NCBI GenBank assembly: GCA_904398325.1
Contig: CAJFPC010000054.1
Location: forward strand, 1-39,323
Direction of reading: 5' to 3'
From: Candidatus Neoruminococcus faecicola
Lineage (GTDB): Bacteria > Bacillota > Clostridia > Oscillospirales > Ruminococcaceae
Length of the DNA: 39,323 bases
Part shown: piece by piece, positions 8,479 to 15,028 of the stretch
Layout: each line of letters begins with the position of its first letter
How positions within the stretch are numbered: position 1 is the first letter of the stretch
Made by a program: the position numbers and the translations under genes
Notes under the pieces: generated by a model
What the model was told of the DNA's origin: nothing
What the model saw: only the letters and a program-made list of their open reading frames with translations
Database searches by the model: none

Positions 8479-8601
8479 ATTTTATGCGGTCCAGATAATC
8501 CCCGCCAGATAGGCGCTGATTGCCGCCTTGAAAAATCAATCGCGCTTGCGGCAGCGAAGACCTCCTATCAGCAGTCCGCAAAAGGGGAAAAACAGCAAAA
8601 C

Positions 8602-8637
8602 AAAAAGCCTCCGGCCATCACCGGAGGCTTTTTTGAT
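8602..8637 (-). terminator. Bidirectional terminator after the 8656-9108 gene
   Basis: A perfect 13-bp stem (8602-8614 and 8621-8633, loop CCATCA) has A-runs on the left and T-runs on the right, so it works in both directions. It lies about 20 bases past the stop of the minus-strand gene. Confidence 0.88.
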
Positions 8638-8655
8638 TTTACAGAAGAGGGAAGA

Positions 8656-9108
8656 CTACCCCTGGCTGTCAAACACAACAACAGCATCGGCAAGCAGTTT
8701 TTTTGTTATCGCCAAATGCCATGCCGCCATTCTGCTGTGCCATTTTTTGTGTTTTAAGAAGGTATTCCAATCCAGCTCCAATATTTTTATCAGCTGATAA
8801 TTATCATTGAGTAAGACGATTACAGCATATTCAAACAACTGCGGCTGCGGTTGATCATCCCCTGGTGGATTTAAGCCATAAAAAACGCCTGTGACATTGC
8901 TTGTCGTGGATTTTATGGAATAACGGTCGCCTTTGACGCTGATAGCATCGATATTTTTTGTGGAGGTTGGGGCAAATTGCAGCTTCGGCAGGCCGGGTGT
9001 TTTGGTGTAGTAGTCGATGGCTAGGTATTCGCCAATATCTCCGACAACATTTTTTGTGCGGATAATATGCCGCGCTTTCAGCTCCTCAATTATCTGGCCA
9101 TAGAGCAA
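8656..9108 (-). CDS. Small protein with PD-(D/E)XK-nuclease-like pattern, uncertain start
   Basis: I do not recognise a named family with certainty. The 150-aa protein has an N-terminal helical part (GQIIEELKARHIIRTKNVVGDIGEYLA). It then has NIDAISVKGDRYSIKST, which resembles the core of PD-(D/E)XK nuclease-fold proteins: Glu about 27, Asp about 54, Lys about 66 in an S-I-K triad where E-x-K or Q-x-K is usual. The only start codon in frame is a TTG at 9108 with no ribosome site. An upstream in-frame stop lies about eight codons before it. A 19-codon frame with its own ATG (9146) and a GGGAG-like ribosome site overlaps this start in another phase, so a frameshift near 9110-9145 or a coupled leader peptide is likely. 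It is transcribed from its own promoter just downstream of tRNA-Pro. A DNA-acting function is a guess. Confidence 0.5.
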   Translation of the reverse strand: MLYGQIIEELKARHIIRTKNVVGDIGEYLAIDYYTKTPGLPKLQFAPTSTKNIDAISVKGDRYSIKSTTSNVTGVFYGLNPPGDDQPQPQLFEYAVIVLLNDNYQLIKILELDWNTFLKHKKWHSRMAAWHLAITKKLLADAVVVFDSQG

Positions 9109-9178
9109 GAGTAAATCGCTGCTTTTGAATTATGCAGAAATCCATACGTCCGCTCACTCCCATCAATCTCTTTGGGCT

Positions 9179-9207
9179 ATCATAGCACAGCATACAGCTG
9201 CTGACAA
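9179..9207 (-). promoter_or_regulatory. Promoter of the 8656-9108 gene
   Basis: On the minus strand TTGTCA (9207-9202), a 17-base spacer and TATGAT (9184-9179) form a good sigma-A promoter. It lies between the tRNA-Pro terminator and the gene, so the gene is not simply tRNA read-through. Confidence 0.72.
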
Positions 9208-9280
9208 TCCTTAAAATTATTGGATGGGGCTTTGTTTTATTCCGACCCAGGGAATGACTGGATATCATTTTGCAGTCAAT

Positions 9281-9313
9281 AAAAAATCCGAGTGCCAAAA
9301 ACGGACACTCGGA
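9281..9313 (-). terminator. Terminator of tRNA-Pro
   Basis: On the minus strand an 8-bp stem TCCGAGTG/CACTCGGA (9313-9306, 9294-9287) is followed by a T-run (plus-strand AAAAAA at 9281-9286). It starts directly after the CCA end of the tRNA. Confidence 0.88.
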
Positions 9314-9315
9314 CT

Positions 9316-9392
9316 TGGTCTGAGTAGCGGGACTTGAACCCACGGCCTCTACCACCCCAAGGTAGCGCGCTACCAAACTGCGCCATACCCAG
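9316..9392 (-). tRNA. tRNA-Pro(GGG)
   Basis: The minus strand folds as a full cloverleaf. The acceptor stem CTGGGTA pairs with TACTCAG, with one G-T pair. The D-arm is GCGC-AGTTTGGTA-GCGC, and the anticodon stem CTACC/GGTAG has loop TTGGGGT. The T-arm is GTGGG-TTCAAGT-CCCGC. The discriminator is A and the CCA end is encoded (9318-9316). The loop places GGG at positions 34-36, which reads proline codons CCC and CCU. A terminator follows immediately, so the tRNA is a single-gene unit. Confidence 0.96.
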
Positions 9393-9479
9393 ATACCACG
9401 CGTTATATTCTACCATAGGTTATAGAAAAATGCAAGGGGTTTCACAAAAAACTTTTAAAAAATTTTGCAGGGAATACTC

Positions 9480-9508
9480 TTGTAATTAACTTCATTATAG
9501 AGTATAAT
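9480..9508 (+). promoter_or_regulatory. Promoter of tRNA-Gly
   Basis: TTGTAA (9480-9485), a 17-base spacer and TATAAT (9503-9508) lie about 12 bases before the tRNA 5' end. The DNA around it is AT-rich. Confidence 0.8.
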
Positions 9509-9520
9509 AGTTTCCAGTAT

Positions 9521-9594
9521 GCGGATGTAGTTTAGTGGTAAAATATTAGCTTCCCAAGCTGAGGTTGCGGGTTCGATTCCCGTCATCCGCTCCA
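9521..9594 (+). tRNA. tRNA-Gly(CCC)
   Basis: The acceptor stem GCGGATG pairs with CATCCGC. The anticodon stem TTAGC/GCTGA (one T-A/G-T pairing) has loop TTCCCAA, giving anticodon CCC, which reads GGG. The T-arm is TGCGG-GTTCGAT-TCCCG-like and the 3' end is T plus encoded CCA (9592-9594). It is transcribed divergently from tRNA-Pro. Confidence 0.96.
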
Positions 9595-9603
9595 CCAAGG
9601 CTG

Positions 9604-9642
9604 GGCCTGGAGCATCTGCGCTCCAGGCCTTTTATCTTTTTT
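9604..9642 (+). terminator. Terminator of tRNA-Gly
   Basis: A perfect 10-bp stem GGCCTGGAGC/GCTCCAGGCC (9604-9613, 9620-9629) with loop ATCTGC is followed by a T-rich tail. Confidence 0.9.
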
Positions 9643-9697
9643 ACTGTGTGGGCAAAGACTGCGGCCCTGGGTGTTTTGTTGTTCGGAGGGGTTTGAG

Positions 9698-11701
9698 ATG
9701 AAAAAGCATTTTCTGCTTTTTTTGCTGCTGGCTGCACTGCTGGCGGGCTGTACAGGGCAGGGCGAAGCGTCTCCGATGCAGGAGGATGAGTCCTCTGTGA
9801 TGGCTTTAGCTTCCTCCAGCGCTGCTGAGGCGTTCCCTTGGGGGGAAGAGGCCCGGCAGTTGTTGGAGGAATATATCATCCCCTACGAAGCCATTGCCGG
9901 CGGCGGTGAAGCTATTACCACCCCGGCGGCGATGGAAGCTTTCAGCTATTACCGGGCTTTGCAGGAACCCGGGGCGGACGCAGAAGCAGGTATCCCGCGC
10001 CAGACGCTGGAGGAGTATTGCTTCGCCCTGTTTGGGGAGCCGCTGCCTGCGGAGCCTTCCGATCCGGGTCAAAAGACTGCGCAGGCGCTGTCTATGGTTT
10101 ATCGCCTGACCGGCGGCTACGATGACAGCCTATTGTGGTATCAGGAGGAGAGCGGCACTTACACCTCCGAATGGATCAAGGCGGATCTTGAGCCGGCCTA
10201 TACCGTCACACTCAAGGATGTGCAGGCTGCCGAAGACCGTATGAGCCTTTTGGCAGGCCGCTCGCTGGAGGATTGCGCCTTTCCGGATGTCCGGTATGAT
10301 TTTATCCGCTTATCCGGCGGCGGGTGGCGTCTGGAGGCGGTTCAGCCGCAGCTGACGGAAGAGTTTACGCATATTTCCACGGCAGAGCAGCTGATCCGGC
10401 TGGGCCAAATGGTCAACAGCGGGGATTGCACCTATCTGTCCGCGCCGATTCTGCTGGAGGCAGACCTGGATCTGTCCGGTGTGGAGCTGGAGCCCATTGG
10501 CGTCCAGGGCAAGGGAATTTTTGCTGGCAGCTTTGACGGACAGGGACACACCATTTCCCACCTGTCCATGGATCGGGTAACCTACGGCATTTCGGATCTC
10601 GATCCGACCGGGCTGTTCGGCGTGACAGCCTCTTCCGCACGGCTCCAGAACCTGCATCTTTCTCAGGTGGATATCCGCGGCGGCAGCTATACCGGAGGCC
10701 TGGCGGGCAGCTTTTCCGGCGGGATGTATCATTGCTCCGTCACCGGCAGGGTGGAGGGCTTTGGCAATGCAGGCGGCCTGGCCGGCTATGCCGGCACCGC
10801 GGAGCTGGTGGATTGCCATGCGGATACCGATGTCACCGGGGCCAGCTATGTCGGCGGTCTCTGCGGCAGCGCCGCCGACGGCTGGTATGAGGCCTGTACA
10901 GCCAGCGGCACTGTGACTGCAGTAACGGATCCCCGGGACCCTGACGTGCCGCCCCATGTGATCGGCGGCTTAGCCGGTCACCAGCAGGGCAGCGTGATCC
11001 GCTGCTGCTTTGCCGACACGACAGTGCGCACCCAGGCCGCTTCCGACCTGGTGGGCAATCTGGTAGGACTCAGCGAGTACGCCTCGATTGCCCGCTGCTA
11101 TGTCAGCGAGGATGCCGGCGGCGCCTGGGATGCGGTAGACGATGATTACGGCGGCGTGACCGATGTGCAGGCCCTGCCTTGGGCGGAATATGACCGCCTG
11201 CTGGCGCAGACCATCCCGGCCGACGGCAGCTATGAGAAGCAGAACGGCGTCTTTGCCGATCAATATAATTCCAAATTGCCTCTGACCGGTGCGGTGGATT
11301 TTGACGAGGATACCCTGGCGGTGCTGATTTCTCATCCGACCGAGGAAATGGTGCAGCATTGCCAAGGCCGCGGATTTGAAGCCTACGGCGGCGGAAAGGG
11401 CGCTTATCTTTTGCTGCCGGTTCAGGAGGGGACGGAAGTGTCCCTGATGTGGACCCGTGCCGGCACAGAATCGGAGTATGCGGAGATGGGCGGCTGGCAT
11501 GTCTGGACGCCTGCCGCTGACGAATCTTCCAGCGGATGGGCTTATCTGCTGGATCTCTCGGGAGATCCCTTTGATACCGGGGACGGCTGTGCAGCGCTGG
11601 AAATCCAACGGGGCGGCCGAAGGGCGGTTGCGATCTTAGACTCCAGTCAAACGGAAGAAAAGATGACATATTTTTATCTCAAATCGCCTGTTTCCGACTG
11701 A
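9698..11701 (+). CDS. GLUG-repeat surface lipoprotein
   Basis: This is a 667-aa predicted lipoprotein. The signal peptide ends in lipobox LLAGC with the lipidated Cys at about 18, so the mature protein is tethered to the outer face of the membrane. The N-terminal third has no recognised domain. From about residue 275 there is an AGSFDGQGHTISHL segment typical of beta-helix surface proteins, then GLUG-type repeats: GGLAGSF, GGLAGYA, GGLCGSA and GGLAGHQQ between about 330 and 430. The C-terminal part (about 520-667) is unrecognised. The ATG at 9698 is chosen over an upstream GTG because a CGGAGGGG ribosome site precedes it and the Lys-rich signal start follows. Adhesion or surface binding is a guess. 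The gene has no clear promoter of its own. Confidence 0.85.
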   Translation: MKKHFLLFLLLAALLAGCTGQGEASPMQEDESSVMALASSSAAEAFPWGEEARQLLEEYIIPYEAIAGGGEAITTPAAMEAFSYYRALQEPGADAEAGIPRQTLEEYCFALFGEPLPAEPSDPGQKTAQALSMVYRLTGGYDDSLLWYQEESGTYTSEWIKADLEPAYTVTLKDVQAAEDRMSLLAGRSLEDCAFPDVRYDFIRLSGGGWRLEAVQPQLTEEFTHISTAEQLIRLGQMVNSGDCTYLSAPILLEADLDLSGVELEPIGVQGKGIFAGSFDGQGHTISHLSMDRVTYGISDLDPTGLFGVTASSARLQNLHLSQVDIRGGSYTGGLAGSFSGGMYHCSVTGRVEGFGNAGGLAGYAGTAELVDCHADTDVTGASYVGGLCGSAADGWYEACTASGTVTAVTDPRDPDVPPHVIGGLAGHQQGSVIRCCFADTTVRTQAASDLVGNLVGLSEYASIARCYVSEDAGGAWDAVDDDYGGVTDVQALPWAEYDRLLAQTIPADGSYEKQNGVFADQYNSKLPLTGAVDFDEDTLAVLISHPTEEMVQHCQGRGFEAYGGGKGAYLLLPVQEGTEVSLMWTRAGTESEYAEMGGWHVWTPAADESSSGWAYLLDLSGDPFDTGDGCAALEIQRGGRRAVAILDSSQTEEKMTYFYLKSPVSD

Positions 11702-11740
11702 TTTTTCAAAAAATAATTCAAAAAACTGACTCAAATGACA

Positions 11741-11791
11741 TAGACATTCCAAATCGAATTGGATACAATGAATCTATCTTATCGAGATAGA
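11741..11791 (+). promoter_or_regulatory. Promoter with candidate operator for the Xre gene
   Basis: TAGACA (11741-11746), a 17-base spacer and TACAAT (11764-11769) form the promoter. A 7-bp inverted repeat TCTATCT/AGATAGA (11773-11779 and 11785-11791, centre TATCG) covers the expected transcription start. It is well placed as an autoregulatory operator for the Xre protein encoded next. A second dyad, TGACATA (11736-11742) and TATGTCA (11801-11807), flanks the promoter. Confidence 0.6.
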
Positions 11792-11806
11792 AAGAAATGA
11801 TATGTC

Positions 11807-12028
11807 ATGAAAGACGGACTGCGGATTGACGGTCAAAAAATCGAAAGGCTGCGCTGCGCCAACCATTGGACCCAGCTGCAGATGGCCGAACGGTCAAAGA
11901 TGGGGCTCAGGCAATACTGCCGCTATGAGCAGAATCAGGTGTTGCGCCCTTCTTATCGTGCGGTGAATCGCATTGCGGCGGCTCTGCAGGTTTCCGTCGA
12001 GGCGCTGGTAGAAGAAGAGGAGGAATAA
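11807..12028 (+). CDS. Xre-family helix-turn-helix regulator
   Basis: This 73-aa protein is almost entirely a Cro/C1-type HTH domain. IDGQKIERLRCANHWTQLQM holds helices 1-2, RSKMGLRQYCRYEQN the recognition helix region, and YRAVNRIAAALQVSVEALV the last helices. The tail is acidic. The stop is directly followed by the ATG of the next gene, so they form one unit. A palindrome over its own transcription start suggests autoregulation (inference). The ribosome site (AGAAAG) is weak, which fits a low-level regulator. Confidence 0.85.
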   Translation: MKDGLRIDGQKIERLRCANHWTQLQMAERSKMGLRQYCRYEQNQVLRPSYRAVNRIAAALQVSVEALVEEEEE

Positions 12029-12514
12029 ATGATGTCTCTTCGTTCACAAATTATAGAGGTGGCAGAGGAACTGCTTCGGTCGCAGGGGCAGTTCACCCTG
12101 GCTCAGGCAAAAGAGATCCTGAGGCTCCGCGGCGTGGTATTGCCCCCCAAAAGCACCCTGGTGCGTTCTACGATTTATGAGATGATGAAAAAGGATCCGC
12201 GTATCCGGTTTTTCGACCGGGGCGTCTACGGCCTGGAGGGCTGGGAACTGGCGGAGGAGCTGCCGGCTGCTGCGGAGCAGCAAGAGCTGCAGAGCCAGGA
12301 GGAGACACAGGCGGACAGCTTTGCCGTTCAGCTGGAAGAGACGCAGGCTGCTATTTTAGCGGTGCTTGCCCGGCTGGAAAGCGACTACTGGCTGGAATGC
12401 TCCGATAAAGAGACGCTGGAACTGAAAAGAAAATGGGCTCTGATCCGCTCGTTCTGCGATAGTGTGGAGTGCAGAATGAGCCGGTTGACACAACATATTG
12501 GGGCAGGAAGGTGA
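12029..12514 (+). CDS. Winged-helix (HARE-HTH-like) protein of unknown function
   Basis: This 161-aa protein has an N-terminal segment (about 5-72) with helix-rich VAEELLRSQGQFTLAQAKEI, then STLVRSTIYEMMKKDPRIRF and a final FDRGVYGLEGW. That pattern of helices, a short basic stretch and a wing ending in G-x-Y/F-x-L resembles HARE-HTH or related winged-helix domains. A Glu/Gln-rich linker follows, then a C-terminal amphipathic helical region (about 105-155), which may dimerise. Its ATG abuts the stop of the Xre gene, and a GAGGAGG ribosome site lies in that gene's end. It is probably a second regulator or a partner of the Xre protein. Function is not known. Confidence 0.6.
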   Translation: MMSLRSQIIEVAEELLRSQGQFTLAQAKEILRLRGVVLPPKSTLVRSTIYEMMKKDPRIRFFDRGVYGLEGWELAEELPAAAEQQELQSQEETQADSFAVQLEETQAAILAVLARLESDYWLECSDKETLELKRKWALIRSFCDSVECRMSRLTQHIGAGR

Positions 12515-12521
12515 AATCATC

Positions 12522-13247
12522 ATGAAAAAAGGGCTTTATTTTTTGATGGCGGCTATGTTAGCGGCCACGGTGTGCGGCTGTGACGATCAGCCGGCTCCCG
12601 CGATGGATTCGTATCTTGCGGCTGTTTCTGCGGCGGAGGATGACGATGAGGGGGATGACGAGGAAGAATCCAAGCTGAAAAAAAGCGATCCCTCGGAGCT
12701 GCGTTTTCCGGCCTACACGGACGGAAAAAATGAATTTAATCACACATTATATGAGATAGAGCCCTTTTCCGTGTCTCTTGCTTTGCCTCAGGGCTGGGAG
12801 ATCCGCCCGCTGGATGCAGCCGATGAGGCCGCCAGCCTGTTGATGACGCCGGTAGGCTTTTACAGAGGGGAAGAGCAGGTGGGTACCATCGGCTATTTTA
12901 CCTACGAGCCGGTGGAAGAAGAGGTCCCGGCGGATGAATATTATAAAGTGGTTTATCCCAATCTGCGGCTGGGCAGCATGACCAACTGGGGCGATTATGA
13001 GCCGGTCTGCGGCACCAGCACGGGCGAAACCGGCCTGATGACGGTTTCTTACCACACAGCGGAGGATCTGGCAGCCAATCCCGGTGCGCTGGCAGCAGTG
13101 CCGGTGACCGAATCGCCCGGCATTGTCTCTTATGATGACAGCAGGCATGTTTATGTGGCGCTGCATTTGCTGCCCGGCCACGGCCTGACGCAGGAAGAGA
13201 TCCTTCAGCTGGCGCAGAGCATCGAGTTTTGCGATTCTTCGCAGTGA
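12522..13247 (+). CDS. Acidic lipoprotein of unknown function
   Basis: This is a 241-aa predicted lipoprotein. The signal peptide ends VCGC with the lipidated Cys at about 20. A strongly acidic stretch (AEDDDEGDDEEESK) follows at about 46-60, then a globular region of mixed strands (about 75-240). That region is reminiscent of small PsbP-like or DUF-type extracellular domains, but I do not recognise a family. The ATG at 12522 has an AGGAAGG ribosome site and directly starts the Lys-rich signal. The gene overlaps nothing and is seven bases from the winged-helix gene, so the three genes from 11807 form one transcript ending at the terminator at 13273. Confidence 0.75.
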   Translation: MKKGLYFLMAAMLAATVCGCDDQPAPAMDSYLAAVSAAEDDDEGDDEEESKLKKSDPSELRFPAYTDGKNEFNHTLYEIEPFSVSLALPQGWEIRPLDAADEAASLLMTPVGFYRGEEQVGTIGYFTYEPVEEEVPADEYYKVVYPNLRLGSMTNWGDYEPVCGTSTGETGLMTVSYHTAEDLAANPGALAAVPVTESPGIVSYDDSRHVYVALHLLPGHGLTQEEILQLAQSIEFCDSSQ

Positions 13248-13272
13248 CCGTTTTACAGAAAAATTTTCCGAA

Positions 13273-13301
13273 AAAAAGCCCTCCTGCATGGAGGGCTTTT
13301 T
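13273..13301 (+). terminator. Bidirectional terminator between convergent units
   Basis: A 12-bp stem AAAAAGCCCTCC/GGAGGGCTTTTT (13273-13284, 13290-13301) with loop TGCAT has A-runs before and T-runs after it. It serves the lipoprotein unit from the left and the Nudix-GNAT gene from the right. Confidence 0.92.
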
Positions 13302-13323
13302 GCGTGCCGACAGGACTGGCCGG

Positions 13324-14235
13324 TCAGTCCGTCGGGGAGATCTGGTAGGACTGCATGCTTTTTTGGCAGCCATTTTTTTCATAAAATCCTTCCCGGCCTG
13401 GCTGCGCGCCAAAATACAGCAGGGTGGGGGTATGTGCTTTTGCCAGCTGCAACAGCTGGCTGCCGATGCCCCGGCGCTGATATTCCGGCAGTACCAGCAG
13501 TTCTGTGATGGTGCCGAAAAAATATCCATCTGTCAAAATCCGCAGGCAGCCGGCCAGCCGGCCCCGGTCATAGGCGGTGAAATTTACCGTTCTTTTTAAA
13601 GCGGACTGTGTCTTGAGAGGATCATAGTCCCCCGGCCAGACGCGGCAGGCCAGGGCAAGGAATTCCTCTGCGCTCAGGCTTTGGTCGCCGGCGCGGTATT
13701 CGATTTTCCCGCCGGTTTCGCCCCTTTTGGGCGCCGCGGGCTGCTTCAGGGCCTGCAGCAGCGGTTCCGGGTTTAACAGCGGGTGCAGCTTGCCCTTCCG
13801 GGCGCAGCTTAGCAGCGCCGGCAGAGTGACCCATTTCGCGTCCACCACCTCGGAGGACTGCAGGGGTCCTGGCTGCCCATCCCAGCGAAAGAGCCATACG
13901 TCATACAGATCCTGCGTCTCTTCCCGGCGCAGGCTGGCGATCCGCTGCCCCTCTTGGGGCTCCAGGCAGATTCCCAGCTCTTCCCGCACCTCCCGCACGG
14001 CGCCCTCCAGGCTGGTTTCACCGGCGATGACACAGCCGCCGGTGCATTCCCAGAGAAGGGGATAGCTTTTCTCCGGGTGCCGCTGAGAGAGCAGCACTTC
14101 CGTTTTCCCGTTGACCAGCCACACGCTGACCACCCGATGATAGCTGCCCGGCGGGATCGGCTCTCCCCGTTTTATTTTCTGCCCGGTGCGGCTGCCCTGT
14201 GCGTCGTACAGCTCCCATTCTTCCCGATGTCCCAT
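13324..14235 (-). CDS. Nudix hydrolase-GNAT acetyltransferase fusion
   Basis: This 303-aa protein joins two enzymes. Residues about 1-160 are a Nudix domain of the IDI/YfcD-like type with a complete Nudix box: Gly 67, Glu 73, then REVREELGI at 81-89. About 180-303 is a GNAT domain with the acetyl-CoA loop QRRGIGSQLL near residue 255 and the C-terminal FYEKNG segment. The Nudix half probably hydrolyses a nucleoside-diphosphate-linked compound, and the GNAT half acetylates an unknown amine. An AAAGGAGG ribosome site lies 13 bases after the aldolase stop, so the two genes form one operon. Whether the two domains act on the same metabolite is unknown. Confidence 0.88.
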   Translation of the reverse strand: MGHREEWELYDAQGSRTGQKIKRGEPIPPGSYHRVVSVWLVNGKTEVLLSQRHPEKSYPLLWECTGGCVIAGETSLEGAVREVREELGICLEPQEGQRIASLRREETQDLYDVWLFRWDGQPGPLQSSEVVDAKWVTLPALLSCARKGKLHPLLNPEPLLQALKQPAAPKRGETGGKIEYRAGDQSLSAEEFLALACRVWPGDYDPLKTQSALKRTVNFTAYDRGRLAGCLRILTDGYFFGTITELLVLPEYQRRGIGSQLLQLAKAHTPTLLYFGAQPGREGFYEKNGCQKSMQSYQISPTD

Positions 14236-14248
14236 GCTGCCGCCTCCT

Positions 14249-14896
14249 TTATTGGGCGGACGGCTGGCCGTAGAATTTGGAGCGCAGCCGCAGCTGTTCC
14301 AGGTTTTCCGGCGTGATTTCCGCCGGCACCTTGCCGATGGCCAGAATGCGGAAGTAGATTTCCGCCGCCGTTTCCAGCACCTTGGCCACCTTGAAGGCTT
14401 TTTTCATATCCGCGCCTACGCATACCGCGCCGTGGCTGGCCAAAAGGCAGGCATTCCCATCGCCCAGGGCCAGCACGCAGTTGGTGGCCAGCTCGCTGGA
14501 GCCGGGCAGCGCATAGTCGGCGGTCTTGACAGGGCGGATCAGCGTCTGGGCCGCCTCGTCCAGCAGCAGGGGGATTTCCATCCTGGTGCAGGCGAACACT
14601 GCCGACGCCACCGGATGGGTGTGCACCACAGCGCCTACATCAGGCCGGGCCAGATAGATGTTGCGGTGCATCTCCCACTCGATGGAGGGCTTGCGGTGCC
14701 CCTCCAGAATGCGGCCGTCCAGCCCCATGACCACCACATCGTCGGTGCTGCAGCTGTGATAGTCCATCCCGCTGGGGGAGATATAAAACCGCCCCTGCGA
14801 CCGGTCAAACGCGCTTATATTCCCCCAGGTATCCACCGTGAAGCCTTCGGTGAGCAGCTGCTTGCCGGAGGCGATAATCAGTTCCTTGTAATCCAT
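14249..14896 (-). CDS. Class II aldolase (L-fuculose-phosphate aldolase-like)
   Basis: This 215-aa zinc-dependent aldolase cleaves a ketose 1-phosphate into dihydroxyacetone phosphate and an aldehyde. The sequence matches the FucA/AraD pattern, even in numbering. TWGNIS lies near 23-28, and the catalytic Glu is at about 73 in PSIEWEMH. The zinc ligands are His 92 and 94 (VVHTHP) and His 155 (ASHGAV). The ATG at 14896 is preferred over an upstream in-frame ATG because GGTGG lies nine bases before it. Because a deaminase for MTA/SAH/5'-deoxyadenosine is encoded head-to-head, a substrate such as 5-deoxyribulose 1-phosphate or methylthioribulose 1-phosphate is plausible (inference). Fuculose or rhamnulose phosphate remain alternatives. 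Confidence 0.9.
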   Translation of the reverse strand: MDYKELIIASGKQLLTEGFTVDTWGNISAFDRSQGRFYISPSGMDYHSCSTDDVVVMGLDGRILEGHRKPSIEWEMHRNIYLARPDVGAVVHTHPVASAVFACTRMEIPLLLDEAAQTLIRPVKTADYALPGSSELATNCVLALGDGNACLLASHGAVCVGADMKKAFKVAKVLETAAEIYFRILAIGKVPAEITPENLEQLRLRSKFYGQPSAQ

Positions 14897-14925
14897 AATC
14901 AATTTCCACCGCCTTTCTGAAAAAC

Positions 14926-14954
14926 AGTATAGCGGCATCGTTTTTTGCTGTCAA
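14926..14954 (-). promoter_or_regulatory. Promoter of the aldolase/Nudix-GNAT operon
   Basis: On the minus strand TTGACA (14954-14949), a 17-base spacer and TATACT (14931-14926) form a near-consensus sigma-A promoter. Its -35 lies only three bases from the -35 of the opposing deaminase promoter. Confidence 0.85.
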
Positions 14955-14957
14955 CTC

Positions 14958-14986
14958 TGGCAATTCCCCCCGCGTTATGGTAGGAT
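14958..14986 (+). promoter_or_regulatory. Promoter of the deaminase gene
   Basis: TGGCAA (14958-14963), a 17-base spacer and TAGGAT (14981-14986) form a weaker promoter facing away from the aldolase promoter. Confidence 0.5.
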
Positions 14987-15028
14987 AAAAGAGACGATTG
15001 GCCTTCGCAGCCAGAGAGGATGTGCAGC

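Noticed and set aside
8481..8560. Short minus-strand tail reading K-A-A-I-S-A-Y-L-A-G-I-I-W-T-A then stop
   Set aside because: It looks like the end of a membrane protein, but an in-frame stop lies just upstream and no gene body is present. It is at most a remnant.
9086..9376. 96-codon minus-strand frame
   Set aside because: It starts inside tRNA-Pro and crosses its terminator. Only its last 19 codons may matter as a leader for the next gene.
9546..9879. Minus-strand frames across tRNA-Gly and the lipoprotein start
   Set aside because: They include translated tRNA sequence and are typical false frames.
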